Assembly: GCA_001770015.1 (NCBI GenBank)
Contig: MEQB01000026.1
Span: 186,001 to 250,000, forward strand
Origin: Bdellovibrionales bacterium RIFOXYC1_FULL_37_79
GTDB lineage: Bacteria > Bdellovibrionota > Bacteriovoracia > Bacteriovoracales > Bacteriovoracaceae
Length of the DNA stretch: 64,000 bases
Reading direction: 5' to 3'
Part shown: in pieces, positions 1 to 7,185 of the stretch
Position numbering within the stretch: the first letter of the stretch is position 1
How the letters are laid out: each line of letters starts with the position of its first letter
Translations under genes and position numbers: made by a program
The notes under the pieces: model-generated
The model's input: only the letters and a program-made list of their open reading frames with translations
Told to the model about the DNA's origin: nothing
The model's database searches: none

Positions 1-1864
1 TAAAGCTAATAATATCCCAAATCGTTTTGTCCGCATCACTGACTTCATTGGTGGAATTTTGAAATTTTTCCAATTGCAAAGCAGAATTCACCACTTCTTC
101 CTGGCCTTTTTTCTTTTTTTCAGGGACGGGAAGATAATTGGTGTAAGAATCAAATGACTCATTTTTAGCGGCATCGAGCTTGGTGGCCACCACACTAAAA
201 TCTTTAGGATTTAAATCCTTCATAGCAAGCACTTCTTTAAATACCTCTTTGGCCCTCTCGGGAGAAAATCCAGTGCCCCTGAAGGATTTATTTAAAGACT
301 CTCCCAGTGCCGCTGCAGCCTTCTTTTCCAAATTAAGGGCATTGGGCAATTCCCCTTTTTTAGTTTTGGCGCCAAGCTTATTATGAAGACTTCGTAGTTT
401 GTTGCCAATCGCCATATGACCGCTTGCCAGGGTCTTGGCGTTATTTAAAGTCGCCCCCGATAAATTAGTTTTACCTGAAATGCCATCACTGATCTCGGTG
501 ATCAACTGAGCACCACTTTTATTCACCCCGGCTCCTAAATTGGTGAGGGTGTCCAGATTTTTTGGATCCTGTTCTTTTTGTTCAGTCAACACCTGGGTGG
601 TGGGAATCGTTACGCTATCCACTGGTTGATCTACATTAATATTAATAATATCGGAATGAAGGCTCATCGGTACTTCACCGGGTACATAGATGGCCGCTGT
701 TCCCGGTTTTTTCATGGGCGCCAGGACTTTTTCAATTCGATTGATATTTTGCTCCAAAGTTTTAATCACCTCATCATTGGATTTGGCCGCTAAATAACTA
801 AGACCTGCAAAAGCGCTAAAGACCACCCCTCGATTAAAAGGTTTGGAAATCATTCTATCCAGATAGCCGGCCTGTTTATCCACCATTCCCAGATAGACCC
901 CCACGCCCACTGATCCCATGCCCAGCACGGAGGTCAGCTTGCTTTCGGCCATCGCAGTAGCCAGCAACCAATCCCAAAAACCAATACCCACCGGCTTAAT
1001 ACTGTCTTGTTGAAAAATAGGATCTTTTAAATCAGCTTCACTGCATTCCCCCAGGGTTCTTCTTAATTCTTTTTTATATTTATCGCAGACCATAACGGCA
1101 TCTTGAGCGCATAGAGCATCCACACAAGTAGATTTCAAAGTACTGGCCGCCTCGTCACTTTTTTGCTCAATTTCAGTCTTAGCTTCCGTGGAAGGCTTAC
1201 TTTCTGCAGTTTGCACACTTAAATCCAATTCATTCTCCTTTTTAATGACTGTCGGCAGACTCGACAAACAGGCACTGTCAATCGCAGACGTTGCCGGGTT
1301 AATCGTAGCCCCGGTAGCACATTTCGTGGCGGCAGTCTGTAACGCCACCTTACAAGCTTCCTTGAGATCGCTGACTTCGTGAGCATCCCAGTAGGCCAAA
1401 ACCGCCGAGGTGGTAAATCCAGCGGCAGCAGCATATTGAAGATATTTTTTCGTAGTAGCAACATCTTTGATATTTTCATAATTGCTTTTAAGAGCTTCCA
1501 GGGCCTTTTTATCCGAGTCGATCAGCTTGCCATCAATATCTCTTCCATACTCCAGATATTTGGCTTCCACGCCCTTGTAAGCAAAAAAGGAGTACACCTC
1601 GCCTCCCAGATAACTGATGCCCGATGCTGCCGCCACCGTGGTATCCGTGGTCTTAACTTTACAAGTAAGTAGTGATTTGCTGACCGCTCCCACCCCCAGC
1701 ATGGTCACCAAATTTAAAACATCCCCATTAGAATAAACTTCTTCTCCACGAAAATCATAAGAGTAGGCCCGGGTGGCATCCGTCGTAGTCGATGCCGGCA
1801 CATTGCTCATCATTAAAAGAAATAAAATAAAAATAAAAAAAATTCGGTACACACGCTCTCCCAT
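1..1864 (-). CDS. Secreted/membrane-associated hypothetical protein, 3' end outside window
   Basis: The minus frame stays open from an ATG at 1864 to the left edge, giving at least 621 residues. The start is preceded by AAAGAGGAAATTT, a good ribosome binding site. The N-terminus (MGERVYRIFFIF, then a leucine/isoleucine core ending near NVPAS) is a signal peptide or anchor. Residues from about 165 to 275 are rich in cysteine (for example CKVAL, TKCAT, DSACL, STCVDALCAQ, MVCDK, GECSE), which fits a disulfide-bonded periplasmic protein. A hydrophobic stretch near residue 300 (WDWLLATAMAESKLTSVLGM) could be a membrane segment. The rest is helical and charged. I do not recognise the family. The C-terminus lies beyond the window. 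Confidence 0.8.
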   Translation of the reverse strand, partial: MGERVYRIFFIFILFLLMMSNVPASTTTDATRAYSYDFRGEEVYSNGDVLNLVTMLGVGAVSKSLLTCKVKTTDTTVAAASGISYLGGEVYSFFAYKGVEAKYLEYGRDIDGKLIDSDKKALEALKSNYENIKDVATTKKYLQYAAAAGFTTSAVLAYWDAHEVSDLKEACKVALQTAATKCATGATINPATSAIDSACLSSLPTVIKKENELDLSVQTAESKPSTEAKTEIEQKSDEAASTLKSTCVDALCAQDAVMVCDKYKKELRRTLGECSEADLKDPIFQQDSIKPVGIGFWDWLLATAMAESKLTSVLGMGSVGVGVYLGMVDKQAGYLDRMISKPFNRGVVFSAFAGLSYLAAKSNDEVIKTLEQNINRIEKVLAPMKKPGTAAIYVPGEVPMSLHSDIININVDQPVDSVTIPTTQVLTEQKEQDPKNLDTLTNLGAGVNKSGAQLITEISDGISGKTNLSGATLNNAKTLASGHMAIGNKLRSLHNKLGAKTKKGELPNALNLEKKAAAALGESLNKSFRGTGFSPERAKEVFKEVLAMKDLNPKDFSVVATKLDAAKNESFDSYTNYLPVPEKKKKGQEEVVNSALQLEKFQNSTNEVSDADKTIWDIISF

Positions 1865-1986
1865 GGAAATTTCCTCTTTACTGATTATTTTAAACCAATA
1901 AGCATCTAAATCATAACCGAGATAAGCTTGCCTCTTTTAAATTTAATACCTTACTTAAATATCTTTTCATTGATCAAAAATTAAAA

Positions 1987-2006
1987 ATGCCCACAAAGTC
2001 GGGCAT
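1987..2006 (-). terminator. Intrinsic terminator facing left
   Basis: ATGCCC (1987-1992) pairs with GGGCAT (2001-2006) around an 8-base loop. On the minus strand the stem is followed by TTTTTAATTTTT. The only minus-strand transcription that could reach it comes from the yggS operon reading antisense through the gene at 2067-3017. Confidence 0.5.
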
Positions 2007-2051
2007 ACTCAGGGTAATCGCTTAAATATAGATAGTTTTTTTCACCTTTGA

Positions 2052-2060
2052 TGATATAAT
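2052..2060 (+). promoter_or_regulatory. Extended -10 promoter, probably giving a leaderless mRNA
   Basis: TGATATAAT is a perfect extended -10 element (TGnTATAAT). It ends six bases before the ATG at 2067, so transcription should begin at or next to the start codon. No Shine-Dalgarno sequence precedes the ATG. I see no convincing -35 box, as is usual for extended -10 promoters. Confidence 0.5.
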
Positions 2061-2066
2061 TTTACT

Positions 2067-3017
2067 ATGTCAAAAAAGTTATTGGGGTTACTTTTTTTTA
2101 TTTTTTCCCAGGTAATCTGGGCCGATGAATTGGTCATCGTGACCACCATCTCCAGTTCCAAAAAAAGATTTGTCATCAATCAAGGCACCAATTCCAATAT
2201 TGTTCCCAATCAAACCAGAGCATTTTCCACGGATAACATCAGTCTGATGTGCTATGCGGTGGAAACCAGTCCGGATCATTCCCTGTGGCAAGTACAAGAC
2301 CAAAATGCTTTTATACCTTTTTTAAAAAATCAATTTGTCTTGATGCACACCAACCTAATGGATGAAAGGACCCAAAAACACCTGTATGTGGAAAGAGAAA
2401 AAATCCAAAAATTAAAAGAGACCGGTGAACTCCTTTTTGAAGATTTTGACTACGAAACCAATCAAATGGGACTTTACCACTTGGCCAAACGGCCGAACTG
2501 GATCCTGCGAGGAGGGCTTGGACACACGTTCTATGATTCCCTTAGTTCGGCAGATGCCAGTCAACAAACCACCAAATCCCAAGTCAATCTGGAGGGATTA
2601 TATTCCCAAAGAGTCTTTTCTTATCGTTTTGATTTTGGATTTGGATTTAGATGGGACCAAGAAGCTGAAGAAGTCAAGGACGAGGATCTGGTTATCCCCA
2701 TTAGAAGATTCATGTTGATCAGCGAGATCTCCTACCATGCCAACAAGATGAAAGGCACACTTAATAACTTCTATTTTGGGGCCGGCACCGGAATTGGCAA
2801 AACCTCCATGGAAGTGGATGAGTACAACTTTAAGGGCATAAGTTACTTGTTCCCTTATCTGAAAATCGGTCTGCTTAGTCACCTCCAAAAAAAATTCTAC
2901 CTGATAAGCGAAATCAGCGTAGAAAATTTAATCTCCAACACTAAAGTGGTGGAAACCGGGGAAAAACAAACCTCCAGTAATGTTAACGGAAAATTTTCCG
3001 TGGGATTACGATTTTAG
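2067..3017 (+). CDS. Predicted outer-membrane beta-barrel protein with N-terminal small beta domain
   Basis: The 316-residue product begins with a signal peptide (MSKKLLGLLFFIFSQVIWA, cleavage expected after A19). Residues 20-95 form a small domain whose stretch FVINQGTNSNIVPNQ resembles FVKIDKGVSSNVEKG in the C-terminal domain of the protein at 22051-23268, a FlgT_C-like pattern. From about residue 145 the chain alternates aromatic and polar residues in strand-like repeats (RGGLGHTFYDS, YRFDFGFGFRW, YFGAGTGIG). It ends in GLRF, with the C-terminal phenylalanine typical of outer-membrane barrels. The gene has no ribosome binding site and an extended -10 directly upstream. Its stop overlaps the stop of convergent yggS by four bases. 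The localisation is inferred and the function is unknown. Confidence 0.75.
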   Translation: MSKKLLGLLFFIFSQVIWADELVIVTTISSSKKRFVINQGTNSNIVPNQTRAFSTDNISLMCYAVETSPDHSLWQVQDQNAFIPFLKNQFVLMHTNLMDERTQKHLYVEREKIQKLKETGELLFEDFDYETNQMGLYHLAKRPNWILRGGLGHTFYDSLSSADASQQTTKSQVNLEGLYSQRVFSYRFDFGFGFRWDQEAEEVKDEDLVIPIRRFMLISEISYHANKMKGTLNNFYFGAGTGIGKTSMEVDEYNFKGISYLFPYLKIGLLSHLQKKFYLISEISVENLISNTKVVETGEKQTSSNVNGKFSVGLRF

Positions 3018-3697
3018 TGGTTCTCGAACAAGGCACTTCCAATTCGTAAAAAGTCAGTACCATATTTAACAGCTATGTGATAATCCTGGCTCATGCCCAT
3101 GGATAATTTTAAAGAAGAGATGGGAAAGGTCCTTTCAATTTCCTTCTTATAATTAGTCAGTTTTAAAAAGCATTCATCGGCATCTTTGGCAAAGTCACAG
3201 GATCGCAAACGACTGATGGTCATCAGGCCGATAAACTCCAATTGGGCCTTTTTTTGACTTAATATATAATTAATCATTTCAAATAAAGAGTCTCGATCAA
3301 TAACCCCCCCTTTTTCTTTTTCCAAGGAGGTATTAATTTGCAAAAAAAACTTCACTTTATTTTGATTTAATAATGCTTGTTTCTGATAGAGTTCCTTTAA
3401 TAGCTTTAACGAGTCCACCGAGTGAATATATTTTAAATTGGATACCGTAAACAATTGTTTTATTTTATTGGATTGCAACCTCCCTATAAAATGCCAACAC
3501 AGATCCTCATTGTTCCCGATACTATTTATTTCCTTCGATTTTTCAATCAAATGTTGAACCTTACTTTCGCCAAAATGTTTAACTCCTGCATAATACGCTG
3601 AAAAAATATCGTTGACCGAGGCAAATTTGGAAACTGCCACAATTTGAACATGCGGGGCGACTTCTTTTATTTTTTCCAGATTCTCTATATTAAACAT
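3014..3697 (-). CDS. yggS: YggS/PROSC family pyridoxal-phosphate homeostasis protein
   Basis: At 227 residues this matches the YggS/PLPBP family, single-domain alanine-racemase-like TIM barrels that hold PLP and buffer the vitamin B6 and amino-acid pools in the cytoplasm. The PLP lysine is K24 in VAVSKF. The family motifs HFGESKVQ, WHFIGRLQSNK, HSVDSL and LSMGMSQDY near the C-terminus are all present. The gene follows the small ORF at 3702-3938 by four bases and so is probably the last gene of a four-gene operon starting at 5174. Its end overlaps a convergent gene, leaving no room for a terminator of its own. Confidence 0.92.
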   Translation of the reverse strand: MFNIENLEKIKEVAPHVQIVAVSKFASVNDIFSAYYAGVKHFGESKVQHLIEKSKEINSIGNNEDLCWHFIGRLQSNKIKQLFTVSNLKYIHSVDSLKLLKELYQKQALLNQNKVKFFLQINTSLEKEKGGVIDRDSLFEMINYILSQKKAQLEFIGLMTISRLRSCDFAKDADECFLKLTNYKKEIERTFPISSLKLSMGMSQDYHIAVKYGTDFLRIGSALFENH

Positions 3698-3701
3698 AAA
3701 T

Positions 3702-3938
3702 TTATTTCGACTTTTTAGTCTTATCTAATTGCTTGGGCTGCTTTTTTTTAAAGGAAATTTTGGCATGCAAATCTATATCGTAAGTATCCACCAGGTGATC
3801 CATTAATTTTTTAGGATCAATATTAACCAGGTATTTTTCTACTTCCTCTTTGGTTTTTTGCGCGTTACTCATCAACGCCTTCATGATTTCTCCACCAAAC
3901 GACAATCCGTTTTTGCCATGTTTTTTTTTCCTAATCAT
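3702..3938 (-). CDS. Small basic hypothetical protein
   Basis: This 78-residue protein is lysine-rich at both ends (MIRKKKHGKNG and KLDKTKKSK-like tail) with an amphipathic helical middle (SNAQKTKEEVEKYLVNIDP). It has no signal peptide or membrane segment. Its ATG overlaps the stop of the upstream COQ10/RatA-like gene as ATGA, which suggests translational coupling, and yggS begins four bases after its stop. The conserved spacing supports a real gene. I do not recognise the family, though the helical shape could suit a small accessory or nucleic-acid-binding protein. Confidence 0.65.
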   Translation of the reverse strand: MIRKKKHGKNGLSFGGEIMKALMSNAQKTKEEVEKYLVNIDPKKLMDHLVDTYDIDLHAKISFKKKQPKQLDKTKKSK

Positions 3939-4375
3939 CCTTTACCTTTTTCAAGTGCTTTGGCCCTTTGATAATAGGCCTTCATCATCGCAGGCAAGTT
4001 ATTGGCAACTAATTTGTTAACCACCACCTGGGGGGCAAATCCTTTAAATTCCACTTCCAGATGATAAGTCACTTTGGTGCCCTTCTCTTTCATATCCTTA
4101 AGCATCCATCCGCCGGTATTTTTTTTAAAAATATCACCTTTGATCAGTGTCCAGCTGATTTGGGATCCTTCCTTTTGCTTAATATCCAGCGAATAAGAAA
4201 ACTTTTTAATTAAGTTAATAATAAACTCAACTTCGGCTTTAGTTTTGGTTTTTTTCACCACCACAATCTCACTTACTCCATCCACAAATGAGGGATAAGA
4301 TTCATAGTCGGTGATGACTTCATAAAAAGAATTGATATCCACATCAAAAATTTCGGTTCTTTCGACTTTTGGCAT
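3935..4375 (-). CDS. COQ10/RatA-like SRPBCC (START-like) protein
   Basis: The 146-residue product fits the polyketide cyclase/COQ10 branch of the SRPBCC fold. It has a strand followed by VITDYESYPSFVDGVSEI (the DYexYPxFv motif of RatA/COQ10), central beta strands with GGWMLKD, and a long C-terminal helix beginning VVVNKLVANNLPAMMKAYYQRA. Such proteins bind hydrophobic ligands such as ubiquinone; RatA was described as a ribosome-association toxin, but the quinone role is better supported for the family. The gene sits between a PilZ gene (70 bases upstream) and the overlapping small gene. The ligand cannot be predicted from sequence. Confidence 0.85.
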   Translation of the reverse strand: MPKVERTEIFDVDINSFYEVITDYESYPSFVDGVSEIVVVKKTKTKAEVEFIINLIKKFSYSLDIKQKEGSQISWTLIKGDIFKKNTGGWMLKDMKEKGTKVTYHLEVEFKGFAPQVVVNKLVANNLPAMMKAYYQRAKALEKGKG

Positions 4376-4445
4376 TCACTCTCCTTATAAAAATAGCAAT
4401 CATGTTACATCTTTTAATTTAGCAAAATTAAAAGTCTTTGCAAAA

Positions 4446-5174
4446 CTAAAGTCCCAGTTTTAACAAGAGAAATTCCTGGACGTGCGAGGGAAGCAAATCC
4501 TCTGTCATCTGCCTAACTAGCTGCAGCGAAAAATCAATTTTTTCGGGATCAAGGGTTTGATCAATTTCAAACACAAACTCATCTTCTTGCGATAATGGGG
4601 TATCGATATCTCGGTTAACAATAATCTTTCCACTTTGAATGCCTTTGGCATCCTCCCATTCCACAAACCGGCGCAGAAAAATAATCACAAATTTCATAAA
4701 CTCGTGGTCGTTGTGCTGCCAAACAAAAACCTCCACCTGGCCATCCCCTCTGATCCAATACCTTAAATTGGCGGGGATCTCTATGTCCATCTGCGCTTTA
4801 TGGACAGATTTCATACTAGAGATGATATTTTCCACGGAAAAAAATTTTTGAATGGATTCTTTAAAATCGATATCTTTGGAAAACCCCACCCCCAGCGTAT
4901 TTTCGTTCACCCATTTGACCTGGCCTTTTAAGCGCAACGAAGTGCCCTTCCAATGCAGTTCACCTTCAAGTAATTCATGTACTTCATATCCGTGCTTGCC
5001 ATCTTTTTTAATAAGCTGCATGCCCGTATAAGAGATATCCTTGACTTCAAAAACATGATTCGAGCAATCAGGGTTGCTGTCTTTAAAGGTTAGATAGGTA
5101 AAGGGAAATCGGGGCAAGATCCGCTTTTGAGTTTCCTTATAATCACTTTTGATCAAATTTAAAACACGATCCAT
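4446..5174 (-). CDS. PilZ domain protein (c-di-GMP receptor)
   Basis: The 242-residue protein carries both PilZ c-di-GMP-binding motifs: R18-xxx-R22 in KRILPRF and D46-x-S48-xx-G51 in KDISYTGMQL. The barrel continues through LHWKGTSLRLKGQVKW and TLGVGFSKD to about residue 105. The remaining 140 residues form an acidic domain that I do not recognise, probably the output part. There is no signal peptide or membrane helix. AAAGGACACCAA precedes the ATG as a good ribosome binding site. It heads the minus-strand operon ending in yggS and diverges from pgsA. Confidence 0.88.
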   Translation of the reverse strand: MDRVLNLIKSDYKETQKRILPRFPFTYLTFKDSNPDCSNHVFEVKDISYTGMQLIKKDGKHGYEVHELLEGELHWKGTSLRLKGQVKWVNENTLGVGFSKDIDFKESIQKFFSVENIISSMKSVHKAQMDIEIPANLRYWIRGDGQVEVFVWQHNDHEFMKFVIIFLRRFVEWEDAKGIQSGKIIVNRDIDTPLSQEDEFVFEIDQTLDPEKIDFSLQLVRQMTEDLLPSHVQEFLLLKLGL

Positions 5175-5290
5175 TTGGTGTCCTTTCTTAAAATACTTGA
5201 TGCCTGTATATAGATTAACGCTAGTTGGATTTTTTTTTTAGATGGAAAAAAAAGACCGTCTAAACTTTGCATAAATCAATGTAATTTTTC

Positions 5291-5318
5291 TTGTTACATG
5301 CACCCATTCTCTGATAAT
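5291..5318 (+). promoter_or_regulatory. Candidate sigma-70-type promoter of pgsA
   Basis: TTGTTA (5291-5296) and GATAAT (5313-5318) are separated by 16 bases. A start near 5325 would place the ATG at 5343 on the mRNA and exclude the upstream in-frame ATG at 5298. Confidence 0.4.
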
Positions 5319-5342
5319 TTTAGTTCTGGAAACGGAGTAGAT

Positions 5343-5966
5343 ATGAAAAATGAATGGGAAATAAACAACCTACCCAATCGATTAACAATATTTAGAATTA
5401 CGCTTATCCCGATTATTGTTTTGGGACTTTCGGTCAGTATTCCCGAAAGCGATTTTTTCTCACTGGGAGCTCGCAAAATTTGGAGCCTGGTGGCAGCCAT
5501 CACCTTTACCGTGGCTTCCATTACCGATTTTTTTGACGGTTATTTTGCCAGAAAAAGAGACATTATCACAGTATTTGGATCTTTTTTAGACCCCATTGCG
5601 GATAAATTTTTGGTGGTCTCCTCCTTGATCATGCTGCTTGCCTTGGAACGCATCAACTTTTTAATCGTTATTCTTTTAATTTTGCGAGAAATGTATATTA
5701 CTTCACTCAGGCTTTTGGCCTCGCAAAAAGGCATCAATGTTCCGGTTGATCGGTGGGGTAAATATAAAACCGCCACTCAAATGATCGGCATTCCCCTGTT
5801 AATGATCAACGACGTCGAAATTTTTATTTCGCTTGGACTTTTGGGGACTATCTTCATTTATGTCTCATGCTTTTTATCGGTTTTCTCGGCCCTGCGCTAT
5901 TCCACCAAATTATATTTGAAATTTAAGTTGATCAGATACAATCAAAAACACGAAAGTGGTCTTTAA
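5343..5966 (+). CDS. pgsA: CDP-diacylglycerol-glycerol-3-phosphate 3-phosphatidyltransferase
   Basis: This inner-membrane enzyme makes phosphatidylglycerol phosphate, the committed step to phosphatidylglycerol and cardiolipin. The CDP-alcohol phosphotransferase signature DGx2ARx8Gx3Dx3D is intact as DGYFARKRDIITVFGSFLD followed by PIAD. The N-terminal NLPNRLTIFRI and the later REMYITSLRLLA are typical of PgsA. Several membrane helices follow. I prefer the ATG at 5343 (GGAG five to six bases upstream, 207 residues) to the in-frame ATG at 5298, because a plausible promoter lies between them. The leucine-rich-repeat gene follows 11 bases later and is probably cotranscribed. Confidence 0.93.
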   Translation: MKNEWEINNLPNRLTIFRITLIPIIVLGLSVSIPESDFFSLGARKIWSLVAAITFTVASITDFFDGYFARKRDIITVFGSFLDPIADKFLVVSSLIMLLALERINFLIVILLILREMYITSLRLLASQKGINVPVDRWGKYKTATQMIGIPLLMINDVEIFISLGLLGTIFIYVSCFLSVFSALRYSTKLYLKFKLIRYNQKHESGL

Positions 5967-5977
5967 TTGAAGGTTAT

Positions 5978-6568
5978 ATGAAAGAGCAATTTGAAACCAA
6001 AAATCTTTTGTTAAAGCTTAATAAAAAGGCCCAAGCACTGCCTGAAATCTTGTTTGAGTATGATCATTTTGAAACCCTGGAAATTATTTCTGAAAATCTG
6101 GAATCCATTGATGCTCGCATAAAACGCTTAAAAAATCTCAAAACCATCAGCATTAATGCCAAAGCCCTCACCTTCGTGGCCAAGGAACTATTTTTAATCG
6201 AAACCCTGAAAACCATTAAAATCAAAAATACCAAATTGCAGGAATTATCGGACGATCTAGAGGTTAAATGTCTGGAACTGGAAAACCTTCAATTAAATAA
6301 TAATCAGCTGTCCAAACTACCTACCTGGCTTGGAAAGCTTGAGAAACTAACGCTCTTGGATGCTGCCAAAAACCATTTATCCTCCCTACCCGAAAGTTTT
6401 GCCAAACTAAAAAAACTTAAAAGACTAAATCTTGATAGCAATCACTTTGAAACCGCCCCCTCCTCATTGCTGGTACTACATAACCTCCAGCATATCTCCA
6501 TCGATCAAAATCCCCTCACGGAAAAATCCAAAAATGAACTTTTTAAAATTTTTAAAATTTGGTTCTAG
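5978..6568 (+). CDS. Leucine-rich-repeat protein
   Basis: The 196-residue product is made almost wholly of leucine-rich repeats of about 23 residues, seen best at LENLQLNNNQLSKLPTWLGK, LTLLDAAKNHLSSLP, LKRLNLDSNHFETAP and LQHISIDQNPL. The earlier repeats are more diverged. There is no signal peptide, so it is probably cytoplasmic. LRR proteins act mainly as protein-binding scaffolds. No second effector domain is present. It lies 11 bases after pgsA and is followed by a strong hairpin. Confidence 0.85.
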   Translation: MKEQFETKNLLLKLNKKAQALPEILFEYDHFETLEIISENLESIDARIKRLKNLKTISINAKALTFVAKELFLIETLKTIKIKNTKLQELSDDLEVKCLELENLQLNNNQLSKLPTWLGKLEKLTLLDAAKNHLSSLPESFAKLKKLKRLNLDSNHFETAPSSLLVLHNLQHISIDQNPLTEKSKNELFKIFKIWF

Positions 6569-6599
6569 GTTCTAGAGGATGCTGACTGCTTGATCAGGT

Positions 6600-6624
6600 A
6601 ATCACCCTCCTCAGGAGGGTGATT
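6600..6624. terminator. GC-rich hairpin between convergent genes
   Basis: AATCACCCTCC pairs with GGAGGGTGATT around a TCA loop. The stem is strong but the flanking T-tract is short in both directions, so it may terminate weakly or stabilise 3' ends. It lies between the LRR gene (+) and the CNB gene (-). Confidence 0.5.
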
Positions 6625-6641
6625 TGACATACCCAGTTAAC

Positions 6642-6989
6642 TTATATCTTGATTCTGGCGTTTGCTCTTCGCAAACGGTCGAGTAAGGTATTGACCAAAG
6701 CGCGGTACCAAGTAGGCAGTGAGGCAAGCGTATGTTCAAATTTTTCGCTGGGAATAACCACCAGTCGGCATTCACTCAAGGCCTTGACTGATGCGCATCT
6801 GGGGCTTTTGTCTAAAAAACTCATCTCCCCCACTAATTCCCCAGAATAAATATGACCAATTTCTTTTTCTTGATCACCTTTAACTTTATAAACAGCCATG
6901 GTTCCGTCTTTCAAATAATACATCTGGGTGCTCATTTCACCCTCACGAATCAAATATTCATCTTTGCCAATTACAATTTCATCCGACAT
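6642..6989 (-). CDS. Single-domain cyclic-nucleotide-binding protein
   Basis: This 115-residue protein is a lone CAP-type sensor domain. The phosphate-binding cassette is intact at GELVGEMSFLDKSPRCASV, including the glutamate and the arginine that contact the ribose and phosphate of cAMP or cGMP. A C-terminal helix (LVNTLLDRLRRANARIKI) follows, with no helix-turn-helix, so it is not a CRP-type regulator. I start it at 6989, where AAAGGTGG lies about six bases upstream; an in-frame ATG at 7031 lacks such a site. The cytoplasmic partner is unknown. Confidence 0.88.
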   Translation of the reverse strand: MSDEIVIGKDEYLIREGEMSTQMYYLKDGTMAVYKVKGDQEKEIGHIYSGELVGEMSFLDKSPRCASVKALSECRLVVIPSEKFEHTLASLPTWYRALVNTLLDRLRRANARIKI

Positions 6990-7109
6990 ATTTTTCCACC
7001 TTTCAGATAACGATTCTTGTTTTAATCTCATTATAAATGGATTTAAAGAAGATAAAACCCAGAAAATATTTCATTCATGCAAACCGAATTGGTCAACTAC
7101 CATAAAAAA

Positions 7110-7129
7110 CACCCCCTATTCAGGAGGTG
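7110..7129 (-). terminator. Intrinsic terminator of the YiiX-like lipoprotein gene
   Basis: On the minus strand CACCTCCT pairs with AGGGGGTG (one G-U) around a short loop, followed by TTTTTT. It lies about 57 bases after the stop at 7186. Confidence 0.7.
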
Positions 7130-7185
7130 CTTTTTATATGCAATCAATAGCTTAATTTATCTAGTGGAAATTCAAAACCACACCC

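Noticed and set aside
1219-1479. Minus-strand ORF of 86 codons inside the partial first gene
   Set aside because: It is out of frame with the long open frame that runs from 1864 to the edge and has a signal peptide and ribosome site; it is a shadow.
5238-5263. Hairpin TTAGATGG / CCGTCTAA between the PilZ gene and pgsA
   Set aside because: The T-run lies on the wrong side for a plus-strand terminator and the minus side is followed by A residues; it sits in a divergent promoter region and no clear function can be assigned.
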